The notes beneath the pieces were generated by a model, which did no database searches, was not told the DNA's origin, and saw only the letters and a list, made by a program, of their open reading frames with translations. From Cryptococcus deneoformans JEC21 (taxonomy: Eukaryota > Basidiomycota > Tremellomycetes > Tremellales > Cryptococcaceae), in NCBI RefSeq assembly GCF_000091045.1, contig NC_006685.1, positions 272,501 through 290,000 of the forward strand: 17,500 nt of DNA. The letters are read 5' to 3'. The position numbers and the translations under genes are program-made. Of this stretch, positions 8,502 through 17,500 are shown piece after piece (the stretch's first letter is position 1; each line of letters starts with the position of its first letter).

Positions 8502-9219
8502 GTGGATGGGATTTGGTAAGTTACTGTGCGATAAAAGGATTGGTTGGGTCGGGCAACCCGCGAGCTTCCGAGAAATAACTAGCGTGGGCTGGCCATCCGT
8601 TACAGAATGATTATTGATGTCCAAGCTGGAACGCGGCTGTTCTCTTCCCTTGAAACTTTATTGAAATGGTCTCCCTGGTGTCCGTTGGATGTGGTGGTGT
8701 GTTGCTCTATTCGTTCCACATATTGATGTAGATATGGTACGTACGTAGGAGCGTACTAACATAATAAACTCATATCGGTCGTGTCGACCTCCACCGCAAC
8801 GGTCTCTAAAATGGGTGCATAATTAGTTTCCTCCAATAAAAAAGAAAGAGGCAAGATGCACCCAGATGCACAGCAGGCCGACGGATCAACAAAAAATAAT
8901 TAAGTAATTAAAAAAGGAAAGCCAAAATGCCCCCGAGGGATACGACTTAATAATAATTAATAACGCTGAGTGATGCAAAAACGGCGACGACATCGCCGGC
9001 ATGCGAAGGCGAAGCCGAGGAGCGTCCCCGAGAAGCGCGAATCCAACGGGAGGAGTATTGTGCGAGACAGCCAAGCAGCAGGTAGGAAGGAAGGACGAAG
9101 AGAAGGAAAACACAATAATCCATCCTTAACTCTCAGGCTAACACAATCAACGATGGCTGTCCTTTGAAAGCATAAAGCATATTCCACCATTCTATGTCAA
9201 CCTATTCTCCACTTCAGCA
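8502..9219. promoter_or_regulatory. Shared divergent promoter region of IML1 and SCP1
   Basis: 718 bp between two divergent start codons, so both promoters must lie here or in neighbouring coding DNA. It holds a palindrome TACGTACGTA (8738-8747), an inverted GGTCG-TGT-CGACC (8777-8789), a GGGTGCAT/ATGCACCC inverted pair (8813-8820 and 8856-8863) with a further ATGCAC at 8866-8871, and A/T-rich tracts near 8888-8917 and 8948-8962. I did not see a clear SREBP-type ATCACNCCAC site. A plus-strand upstream open frame, ATG 8973 to stop 9167, may sit in the SCP1 leader. Confidence 0.7.
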
Positions 9220-9222
9220 ATG
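9194..9222 (+). promoter_or_regulatory. Overlapping upstream ATG before the SCP1 start
   Basis: ATG 9194 opens a 123-codon frame out of phase with SCP1 and runs to 9565, past the true start at 9220. Its context (TTCT before ATG) is poor, while the SCP1 ATG has AGCA before it, with a purine at -3. Ribosomes could leak past the first, or transcription could start between the two. Confidence 0.45.
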
Positions 9223-12200
9223 TCGTTCGTATCATCGGAAACGCCAAACGCAATCGCGTCCTCGTCAACCGCCCATGCTGGCTCTGCCAACTCGAGAGCA
9301 AGACACAGACTCGACAATGGATTACGATATCACTCTAACCATTTATCTAGTGATTGTCGACCGTTGCCAAGATCAGCGCCGCGGAAACAGAGGGTCGCCA
9401 GCAAGTCGAAAAAGCTCAGATGGAGGAAAGGGTTGGTTACAGAGGCTTTCCGCAAGTTTGGCGAGCATTGTGCAAGAAATCAAGTGGGTGAACAGAAGTA
9501 TATATAATGATGCCATGCTGATTCGTGTAAGATACGAACACTTCTCATTGACTGTCTTGTCATGACCAATTTGTTTTACCCTTCCCTGGCGCTGTATCTC
9601 CCGAAAAGATTTCCTCCGCCGAGCCCACGTGCTGTTCAGGACGCTCACTGGCCACCTTTGGACAATGATGTTACATCGCCGTATCGTACAAATGTGGATC
9701 ATCCGCTATCTTTCTCTACTTTAGGGCGTCTTTTCCCCTCAGCTCCGCCTTTACTACCCCGTTTGACGTGGGCTGGTTGGTGGGGCAGCGGTACTCGGGA
9801 ACGGGAGGATGACGGATGGACAGCAACAAGGGCCATACCTGGCGCGAAAGAAATAGGCGAAGGACAAAATGATCAGGTCTGGGTTATGCGGATTGGATGG
9901 GCTGATGTCGAGGACGTCCTCGATCGACACATTGAGGATGGCGAGCGGAAGTGGGAAGAGAGAGATCACCACCTCTTAAAGCTGGTACAAAATGTGGCCG
10001 AAAATTGGGAGAGACAAATTCCTTCTAACAGACAGAGATGCGTCCGTCAGCTCAAATCGTCAACTTCTGTCAGAGGGGACGGTGTTGACTCAGAGCCCCC
10101 GCCCTGCTATGTCCTGACGCCTTCTCCAGACGCTTTCGATTCCGCGATACCAATATCAATGTCCGGCTTCGTTCATTTTGACCATGGAGTGTCAGCCTCA
10201 CCGGATAGCGTACCTTTAGGACGGTCTCCCAACCCAGACAACATCTATCACACTTTTGCAGCGTTGTTCCATGTACCGCAAAATTCAACCTCGGCATTTG
10301 AACAACGGTGGCAGAGCGCCATGTCGGATGTTGCGAAAGAAGTAGAAGGAGAAGTATTTGTGGAGGCCAAAGGACCGAGAGTCGGTGATCAAATTGGCGA
10401 ATGGTTTATTTCTGTAAAGCACTTCTCCGCTCGAATTGTTACAATCACGCTAATTCTCGGCACAGTACGCTTCTTCCCCTCTTTCTCAACAACCAAACTT
10501 AACTGGTCCGATTTCATCTGACCGTTCTAAAATCTTTTCATCGTCGCCTCCCCCGATAATCATCGTTCTTTACGTTATACTTTTCACCACGCTTATCGTT
10601 CAACTCTCCAACGCCTCCAAAGCCCATTCCCGATTTGGTCTTGCTTTTACTGGCGTCGTGCAACTGTGCTGTTCATCGGTTATGTCTTTCAGTATCCTGG
10701 CCCTTCTAGGTTGGAATGGGTGGGGTGTACCTCATGCGGAAAGTAGTTTGCCGACATACGTCTTACCTTTCGTCATTGTTGTAGTTGGTGCGGAGAACAT
10801 GTCGACCCTCGTGAGTGCTTGTTCCCTGCATCAGTGCATCAAAAGATTCCATTGACACAACTTAGACGCAAGCTATATTCTCAATACCCTTCACTCATTC
10901 GGTTCCCGTAAGAATAGGGCTTGGTCTGAGCAAAGTTGGAACTACCATTGCACTCACTTCCCTAACGGATCTTGGTATCCTGAGTGTTGTCTGGCTCTGT
11001 GTCAACCTTCAGCCTGTTAGAGAGTTTTGTCTTTTTGCGGCTGTTGTGATCGTGACCGATTGGTTCATGCTTCACACATTCTTCTTGACTGTAAGTCGAG
11101 ATAAGACATAAAGATAAGGATGGTGCTAAATAGCGGGTCATAGGTCTTGTCTATCGATGCGCAGAGACTCGAGCTAGCGGATGTTTTGGCGTCTAACAAG
11201 GTCGGCATGGTTTCACCGGTGGAATCTACGGGGGAAAAAGATGCTCAGAATGAAAATCAAGGATTCCTATGGCGAAATATGCTGAGGGCTAGGACAACTA
11301 AAAGTGGAAGTTTGTTACTAGTAAGCCCCTCAGTTTAAGTATTAAACATAGCTGATTGAGACATTTGATATAGTTGCTTTTTACTGTGGGACTTCTATAT
11401 TGGTTGACTGAACGTCATCGTTCACCCCTCAACACCACTGCTAGTCTTTACGGATATACACCTACTGCCCGATCTACTTCTGTCAGTGTCCCCACTCCAA
11501 CGGCCTCTCCTTTCGTTAGTACCCCTGAAGCAATTTCCGTGTTGTCGTCTGCGGAAAAACTTTGGCGCGCCCTCAACCCAGAAGGATGGCCGTTCGCACA
11601 TGTCATCGTCCCCCCCGCTTCGATACTTGTACTTCCCAAATTTGGGCATTCTATGCGACCAGGAGACATTCGCAAACTCTCACTTCCAGCCAGCCGTCTC
11701 CTTATCCCTCGACTGAAAGCTCTTTTCTACATCTTCAAGGTGCTGGTTCTTCCACAGGCGATTACAGCTGGCGCCTTGTATGCGCTTTTGCTGTACCTGC
11801 TCAAAGATGCTGATCTCCTTGACGCTCAACGGAACCGACTAGGGAGGATGGGTGACGCGCATGAGGATGAGTCTGACTTCCGGGGGTCGACAAAGAATGC
11901 TAGCGGTTTGTTGAACTGTCTCCGAGCACGAATGCTACCGTGCAGCCATGAAGCCGATGTGGATGTCATCGCATCGAGCTCTGACGGACGCATTGCTATA
12001 TCAGTGGCCATTGATAACTCCGTATGTCTTTGGAGGTTTTTAGATACCCCTGGAAGTGGAACTCGCGAACCTCTGCCAACGGGTGGACTAGATGGTGGAG
12101 ACGCTATTGTTGCAGCTGCTGTGAGCGAGGATGGCCAGCATGTTGCAGTGTGTACCAACATGGCAGTGGTACAGATATGGGAAGTGCCCAGAGAGGGTGC

Positions 12201-13815
12201 GGTTGTGCCCCTGCAAGTTCGGAAGCCTGAGCAAACCTTCACCGCGAAGATTTTGGGAATAGCGTTCGATGAAACTGCCCCCAATGTCGATGACCCTTTC
12301 ACGGCTAATGAACCGGCGACTGAGGAAGCGCGCAAGGCAACTTCTATCATGATCGGATATGGGGACGGTTCCGTTATGGCCTTAACCGAGATGGACGCCA
12401 AGGTGGTCATTCCTGCACAGGATAGGGGTGCCTATTCATCTTGTCGAGTCCTTTTCATGAGAGAAATTGGCGGCTCCGTAAGCATCCTAATCGCTAGACA
12501 ACATGACATTGACATCTGGCGAAAATCTACATTCGGATGGGTATCGTCCTCTCTTATTGCTGATCTTCCCGGCGAAGACCGTGTTACTGCTCTTTCACCC
12601 CTCAACGCCGAGTTGCCGGGTGTCTTTGCTGTCGGCCGTCGCTCTGGTAATATCACGATCTATGATGAATCACACGGTCAGCTGGAATTGATGCCGCAAG
12701 GTTCGTCTATAGAAGGTGTGCGCAAGATCCAGCTTGTAAGGCCTTCAAGCATGAAGTGTTTAGGGTGTGGCCTTCAGTCTGCGGAGGGTTACGCAATCAT
12801 CTCGTCAACTTCGTCCCAAGTGTCCATCGATCGTATCGCGCCTCGTACTTCAATCCCGACATTCTGCCGTTGTACACGACGGGTATCGTCTGCCGATGAT
12901 GTCCCTGCTCTCATGCATCGCTCGGACTCGCCACAGCGTAGTAAACCCAATTCTCTTATCGTCCCTCCTGTTACCTTTCGCCAGCGCCCTACACCTGGAT
13001 CATCCCCTCATAAGTCAATCTCTCTACTCTCTCCTGTCTCAAACGGCGAATTTCCGCTTTCCTCCCACGGCTCTGCTCGCCGATCGAGCAATTTTCATAG
13101 AGAAGATGATTCTCTCAAAATAATATCCTCTCCTCACGATCGCTCTGCCTTGTCTAGCATAGGTGGAGGCAGCGGCCTGGTCTCACCAAGTGGTGACATG
13201 GAAGTAACATCTCTGGGGGGCATCAGTGCTCAAGGCGCGAGCGATGGCGGCTGGGCGATACTCGATGGGGATGTGCTAGTAGGTGTCAGGAGAGGGCGGG
13301 AAGGCATCGACGATGCGCAATGGCAGGTCTGGAGCGTAGACATGACCGCACCATGGGACATGGCCGGCTTGGTCGTGGATAGCATTGACTTGTCAGAGCT
13401 TCAACGGCGAACATTCGAGGCTGATTGTACTATCCGAGGGCAGGCATCTGGAGGCGGAAGCACCAATGGAGTTGTGTCGATGCGTGATAGAAGAACTGAA
13501 AGACTTTTGAGTCTAAATGGGCGAGCGAGCTTTCCAGAGCGGGTGGGTTCATTCGCTGTGCCCACATATGAGTCGCTAGGCTATGTTGAAGTCGTGGGGC
13601 TGAACATACTGGGTACGAAAGGGATGATAGGCGGGTTTGGGAATAGATTGGGAACGATTAGCCTTGAGAGATTTGAAGAAAAGAAAGTTATAGGGAGGAG
13701 TAGCATGGATGGCCAGCTGGGGATGGGGCTGGGAGGACTGACGCCCACTCGGAGGCAGTCATTGTTTCCCCTCACGCCCCCACCGCCCTGTGACGGTTCC
13801 ATCGGAAGATTCTAG
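9220..13815 (+). CDS. SCP1: Scp1, SCAP orthologue: sterol-sensing SREBP escort protein
   Basis: Exons 9220-9483, 9532-10413, 10466-10810, 10866-11090, 11144-11320 and 11374-13815 join in phase 0 to give about 1444 aa. SCAP binds SREBP in the ER membrane and brings it to its proteases when sterols (or, in fungi, oxygen) fall; Cryptococcus neoformans uses this Sre1/Scp1 pathway. Seen: a first membrane segment (about 89-110, LLIDCLVMTNLFYPSLALYL), a luminal loop of roughly 300 aa, then a sterol-sensing domain from about 411 to 590 with IIIVLYVILFTTLIVQL, SRFGLAFTGVVQL, LPFVIVVVGAENM and FMLHTFFLTVLSID. The cytosolic sequence RLELADV (580-586) corresponds to the MELADL COPII signal of animal SCAP, and D562 probably to the Asp of its sixth membrane segment. 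Two further membrane segments follow (about 632-643 and 761-780). The last 600 aa are WD-like (ISVAIDNSVCLWRF, VCTNMAVVQIWEV), the SREBP-binding part. The N-terminal 88-aa extension is basic and poorly conserved in appearance. Confidence 0.94.
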
Positions 13816-14159
13816 AGTGGATGTAGAATCGGAGTGGAGGCAACGGAAGTATTAGAGCCAAGGAGCCGTTATTAGTTTAGGTCTTCTATATATCCCTCAA
13901 TGCAAGTCCGGGAGTAAATACCCTCCATGTCATTGTATTATAGACAGTATGCGACTTCATTTTGTGACAACTTTCAGCGGCATATGCAAATCGTGATATA
14001 TTATTACATGCTCTATATGGAAGAGCCAGAAGATCACTCAAACCAGGAAGGAAACAACATCGTAAAAGATGGAAAGACGGATACTGCGGCATGGGTGCAA
14101 GAAGCGCCGTGAGGTCTGATGTGGAGGGAGTGACTATGGTCCGTATAGAAGACGAGATG
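13816..14159. other. Shared 3' region between convergent SCP1 and SNF7
   Basis: 344 bp between two converging stop codons. It is AT-rich in the middle (about 13930-14030), as expected of 3' ends and poly(A) sites. No gene is supported. Confidence 0.6.
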
Positions 14160-15239
14160 TTACATGGCAAGCTCAGCCTGGAGTTTACGAAGCTGGGCTT
14201 CTTCGTCATCCTCATCTTCTTCCACTGCGGCTCCTACAAAGTTATAACTGTCAGCGACTCCCAAACTAACGGATGAACAATGAAGGACTTACGTCCTGTC
14301 GTTTGCCCGACGGGTGACGCAGGAAGGTGACTTGGGACACGGTCTGCCCCTGCAAGCCGGTCATCAAGCTGTTCTTGTTCGAGAGCCTCCAATTCTTCTT
14401 TAAGATCATCCTGATACGTGTAAAGTAAGCAGAAACTCAAAAAACGCATACACCTGTCTTACCTCGTCAAGAACAATACCCATGCCCACGGGGTTGGAAA
14501 TGGCATCGGAAATGTCGTTGGTAAGGTCCATTTGCTCCCTGATTTTGTCCATTGTAGCATCGACACCCTCGGCCGTACTGTAATGAACATAAGCATTCCG
14601 CCTTACAGTCATTGATTGGTCCCAGACAGACGCACAGATTGCTGTGGATACCCTTGAGAGCATCCGCACCCTTCTTCATTGCCACCATTGTCTCCGCATT
14701 CAAGTTCGCTGATTCTATAGCGTTCACCTGTCAAGAGAGAATAAATGTCACATTGGATCCATCGTATAGAAATTAATCTTCACTCACCTGAGTCTCAAGT
14801 GTCAATCTTGTGCCGGCGATCCTATCAAGTTCGTTCTCGTGTGCCTTCTTCTGTCTAAGAGCCGCCATAGCCACTGAAGAAAGACAACGTCAGCAACTAA
14901 AGCTTAAGGTCTTCATATTCCCTGCCCCTATTCAACGCTTGTCTTCCAAATCACAATTAATCGCTTTCGCCTCGCGTTCTCATTGTCCATATTCCGCTCG
15001 CTCCTGCTGGCCGAATCCTCAAACCGAGCGATGTCGCTCAAATTGATCAAACACAACTCACATCTCTTGTTGCCGGTAGCATTAGCCTTCGCTTTCTTCA
15101 TCTCCTCTTCAATCTTCTTCTGCAAAAACTCTTCCTTCTTTTCGAGCATCAATAATTGTTGGCGCAGGCCGACAATGGCATCTCGAGCTGATTCTCGAGT
15201 GTCTTTGCGACCTGTGAAGTAGGACATCCACCCTGACAT
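14160..15239 (-). CDS. SNF7: Snf7/Vps32 (CHMP4), ESCRT-III core subunit
   Basis: Exons 15239-15062, 14873-14788, 14727-14636, 14577-14463, 14410-14293 and 14233-14160 give 220 aa, the usual size (human CHMP4B is about 224). Snf7 polymerises on endosomal membranes to cut vesicles inward; fungi also use it in Rim101 pH signalling. The N-terminus MSGWMSYFTGRK has bulky residues like the membrane-inserting helix of yeast Snf7. A long basic helix (about 13-60) ends in ATGNKR, matching the family's TKNKR. It is followed by AMAALRQKKAHENELDRI, GTRLTLETQ, ESANLNAETMVAMKKGADAL, a helix ending in DISDAISNPVGMG and then DDLKEELEALEQEQLD. The acidic tail closes with EEAQLRKLQAELAM, whose Leu spacing could serve as the Vps4-binding MIM1 helix (inference). 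Five introns; the first is 188 nt, far longer than any other here, and the remaining four are 52-59 nt. Confidence 0.95.
14874..15061 (-). other. Unusually long first intron of SNF7
   Basis: 188 nt with GTGAGT donor, GCTGAC branch site and TTCTTCAG acceptor. Reading through from exon 1 stays open for 44 codons before a TAG, so retention would make a protein of about 103 aa that ends after the first helix. It includes a 6-bp hairpin GAGCGA-CA-TCGCTC. I saw no convincing snoRNA C/D or H/ACA boxes. Confidence 0.75.
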
Positions 15240-15723
15240 TGTGATTGAAACAATATGTATATGATTCGGGAATTGTAGAGTGTGTATGGGGGAGGGGGGA
15301 TTGGAGAATCTGCGATTGCTGTTTGTTGTGAGTGGCCACTGGACGACAGACCGCACAACAGACAAGCAGATCGTCATGATAGCGGCGGAATCAAATTCTT
15401 TCTCTTTATTTAGTGAGCCTGATAATGTCTCGGGACTTTGCAGTTAATATTGGAAGAAAGAGAAGACCAACGCAGAGAAAGAGATGGAAAGCATGCATAT
15501 GATTGGAGCGTCCTACCTATGATTGCTTATTCAAGACTATGTTGGGCAGGACACGTCAAAAATCATAACGATTGCATTCATCCTTCTCAGTAACCTTGAT
15601 TAATCGAATGATACATAGGCACACGACCTGGCAACGTTGACACCGACTCACCATCCCAATTTTGTCTCAAGCAGGATCTCAATTCCAAGATCTGCTTCAG
15701 TCACATTGAGAAAAAGAAGATAA
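15240..15723 (-). promoter_or_regulatory. SNF7 promoter and 3' end of the upstream gene
   Basis: 484 bp between the SNF7 start and the stop of the metallo-beta-lactamase gene on the same strand. On the minus strand a C/T-rich tract (about 15288-15299) and a CCAAT (15304-15300) lie some 50-65 bases before the SNF7 ATG, close to where the transcript probably begins. The rest shows nothing I can name. Confidence 0.55.
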
Positions 15724-16943
15724 TTATTGGGTGACGAGCTCGAACAGGCTATCTCCTTCAAATCTCCACCCTTCGGCCCCGAGATATCTTACAACACTCT
15801 CTTCCAACGCTTTTTTGGCGTCTTCCCGAATCCATCTTTCCGGCCAGCTACTCGTCGCCTGGCTGTACTCTACCCCCTTCAAACTCTCCTTAATTCTCAG
15901 GACAGCTTTAGGACGCATGGGAATCATGTTGGGTATAGACCATGCAAAAGTAAAGTGAGTTTGATTAGGCTGTACCATGAGCGTATCAGAGGTGAAGATT
16001 ATGCCGGATACAGGAGTTGGTTTAGTAGGGAGATTAGAAGGAGAAGGAGGCGGTTCGGAGAGGCGGTCCCAATAAAAAACGCATGATCCGGGAAAATGCC
16101 TTGAATATCATCATTCGTCAACTATCATCAGTGTGAAGAAGCAACCTGCTCACCCGCCACACTGAACGAGCTTGACCCCTGGACCAAGTTCCGTTTCTCT
16201 TGACCAGAGTCTCACATCATCGCTGTCCTTGAGATCTCCGATTCGACTATACCATTCCTTATCAGCGGCACAGATGTAGAGTGGAATGTTGAGGGCACGT
16301 GACCACGTCAAAGATGAGGAGAAGAACTGATAGACCACAATCAGCGCTCGAGCGGATACTCTTGACAAAAGTGCCATCTACATGAGGATGAGAAATTGCC
16401 ATAGCCTTCAGAGGTTTCTTAAGCTCCGACAGATGTCCGATGAGTCCCAGTGAAAGAAATGCCGAGCATTCCCAAATATATGATCCTCCTGCCGTTTCTA
16501 TTAAAAACGCTGGCTTCTCGTCAATGATTCGCCTTTTGGTATGACAGATGGAAAAGCTCACGCGTTTGGCCAATGGCAAATGCTGGCTCAGTGACAATAT
16601 GGGAGATTCTGACATCTTCCTTGTCAGGCAAAAGGGAGTGTTTGGACTTTGACCCCAGATCGGCGAGCGACGTCCACGCCTGTCCGCTTGCCGGGACCCA
16701 TTGCCTCGGATCTTCACATATCGGACCTGAGGAACTGCCTGTTAGATGTTTGAATGTAGACAAGAGGAGGACACGAGAGCTTATAAATAGAAGTATTAAC
16801 GAACAATCATCACGAGGAGAAGGGTACTGCGTTCCACACGTTTTACATATCGGTAGAAGGGCGTCTTCTTGAAGGGCGTCCAGAGCATGAGAAGGGACTG
16901 ATGATGTGTCTGGGAGGGGGATCGACATTGCTGTTGTAACCAT
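15724..16943 (-). CDS. Metallo-beta-lactamase-fold protein with N-terminal zinc ribbon
   Basis: Exons 16943-16805, 16726-16562, 16509-16382, 16326-16154 and 16099-15724 give about 326 aa. Cys33, Cys36, Cys47 and Cys50 (CKTC...CPIC) form a CX2C-X10-CX2C zinc ribbon, followed by EDPRQWVP. The rest follows an uncharacterised metallo-hydrolase family of fungi and bacteria: FAIGQTPFLIET and GGSYIWEC, AISHPHFF (His142, His144), YICAADKEWY (Asp166), CGGHFPGS (His203) and FTSDT (Asp240). These are plausible metal ligands in beta-lactamase-fold order, but the usual HXHXDH is reduced to HPHFF. The substrate is unknown. The start may instead be ATG 16928 (residue 6), which has similar context. Intron 1 (78 nt) has no in-frame stop and two in-frame acceptors. 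The acceptor at 16727 is chosen because it recreates the second CX2C. Other introns are 52-55 nt. Likely cytosolic, as no signal peptide is visible. Confidence 0.87.
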
Positions 16944-17500
16944 TACAGATGTTTCTCATATACCTTTGATGCTTGGCTCATGGATGCACGAGAGACGCGT
17001 GATCCCTGTTTCAACGAGAGGACAGCGACGACGAATGGTGAACGTGACTACCAGAGCTGCATTATTTGTTGTGAGCTGACGTCATAGGCCTCTTTTGCGT
17101 GGGCCTTCTTTGGACGAATGCTGTAGGACGCCCGCCGACGGACGGGGGGATGGTGCTGATGGAGGTGGCGGATCAGTTGGTGAGATCCCTGGCTCTCTTG
17201 CTTCTTTTTGCTCCGAATGATGCCGCCATCCAGCGTCTGAGCCCATTGCACATTGTACAGCAGCAAAAGGGTGGTGCCAGGGTGAAGAAGAGCGGCGAGC
17301 GGCCGCACCAAGAAAAAAGCCCCTTCCGGTTCATTTATTTACTCTATCACACTAGCAGCCAGATGACGCACCGTTCTGAAATATAGTAACAGAAGTGCGT
17401 ACTGTTCTAGTAGTCATATATCAATTAAAAAGATCATACGTTTCTTCTTGCTTCTGCTTCTCTTCCTTCAGTTGACACCCAACGAATATAATCATTTATT
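16944..17500. promoter_or_regulatory. Upstream region of the metallo-beta-lactamase gene, no gene supported
   Basis: 557 bp to the window edge. The two largest open frames (plus 17099-17386, minus 17048-17311) mirror each other and show no domain. At 17440-17471 a C/T-rich tract ending in CAG is seen on the plus strand; it could be the leader or a 3' splice site of a gene that starts beyond the window, but this cannot be decided here. Confidence 0.5.
17077..17084. promoter_or_regulatory. CRE palindrome TGACGTCA (bZIP ATF/CREB-type site)
   Basis: A perfect 8-bp palindrome lies 134-141 bp before ATG 16943 of the metallo-beta-lactamase gene. A related TGACGCA occurs at 17364-17370. In fungi such sites are bound by ATF/CREB bZIP factors in stress responses. 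Binding here is inferred from sequence only. Confidence 0.45.

Noticed and set aside
8738..8865. Possible leader intron of SCP1 (GTACGT donor with TACTAAC at 8755-8761)
   Set aside because: The nearest suitable AG after the TACTAAC is more than 50 bases away, against 8-20 in all other introns here.
11826..12410. 194-aa minus-strand frame
   Set aside because: Antisense of the WD-repeat part of SCP1, which is clearly the real coding strand.
12767..13123. 118-aa plus-strand frame in another phase of SCP1
   Set aside because: Ser/Pro-rich shadow of the SCP1 frame; no domain.
14874..15061. snoRNA inside the long SNF7 intron
   Set aside because: No RTGATGA box or H/ACA arrangement was found; a lone CTGA is part of the branch site.
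17048..17386. 87-aa minus and 95-aa plus frames near the right edge
   Set aside because: They overlap each other on opposite strands, show no family similarity, and lie in a likely promoter region.
1..17500. CRISPR array, insertion sequence or bacterial operon
   Set aside because: No spaced repeats of that kind; spliceosomal introns and the gene families show a fungal nuclear genome.

Overview
The window looks like nuclear DNA of a basidiomycete yeast of the Cryptococcus/Tremellales type. Genes are tightly packed and rich in introns. Almost every intron is 47-60 nt, with GTGAGT- or GTAAGT-like donors and CTNAY branch sites 8-20 nt before the acceptor. The proteins are clearly fungal. The genus is an inference from gene style and from SCP1/IML1 content; no database search was possible.

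Layout, left to right. (1) 203-284 (+): an intron-containing tRNA-Gln(UUG) with a poly-T terminator. (2) 660-1483: a short DNA transposon derivative with about 40-bp inverted repeats. It carries one open frame (775-1296) that joins a Psq-type helix-turn-helix to a transposase-like basic coiled-coil tail, with no DDE catalytic core between them. (3) 1607-2365 (+): a ZCCHC10-like zinc-knuckle protein with an Arg/Ser-rich tail, 3 exons. (4) 2422-8501 (-): IML1, the DEPDC5 orthologue of the SEACIT/GATOR1 complex, 9 exons, about 1893 aa. (5) 9220-13815 (+): SCP1, the SCAP orthologue that carries SREBP, 6 exons, about 1444 aa. (6) 14160-15239 (-): SNF7, the ESCRT-III/CHMP4 subunit, 6 exons, 220 aa. 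(7) 15724-16943 (-): a zinc-ribbon plus metallo-beta-lactamase-fold protein, 5 exons, about 326 aa. (8) 16944-17500: no supportable gene; it contains a perfect CRE palindrome.

IML1 and SCP1 are divergent and share a 718-bp intergenic promoter. One acts in amino-acid control of TORC1 at the vacuole and the other in sterol and oxygen sensing at the ER. ZCCHC10-like and IML1 converge with 56 bp between their stop codons. SCP1 and SNF7 converge across 344 bp. SNF7 and the metallo-beta-lactamase gene are in tandem on the minus strand.

All exon models were built by hand from splice consensus, reading-frame continuity and family conservation; every exon sum is divisible by three. The main chromosomal genes are conserved housekeeping genes. 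The least ordinary items are the catalytic-core-less transposon derivative beside the tRNA, the leaky-scanning layout at the SCP1 start, the unusually long and partly open first intron of SNF7, and the competing acceptors that decide whether the metallo-beta-lactamase protein keeps its zinc ribbon. I found no clear evidence of a wholly new system.
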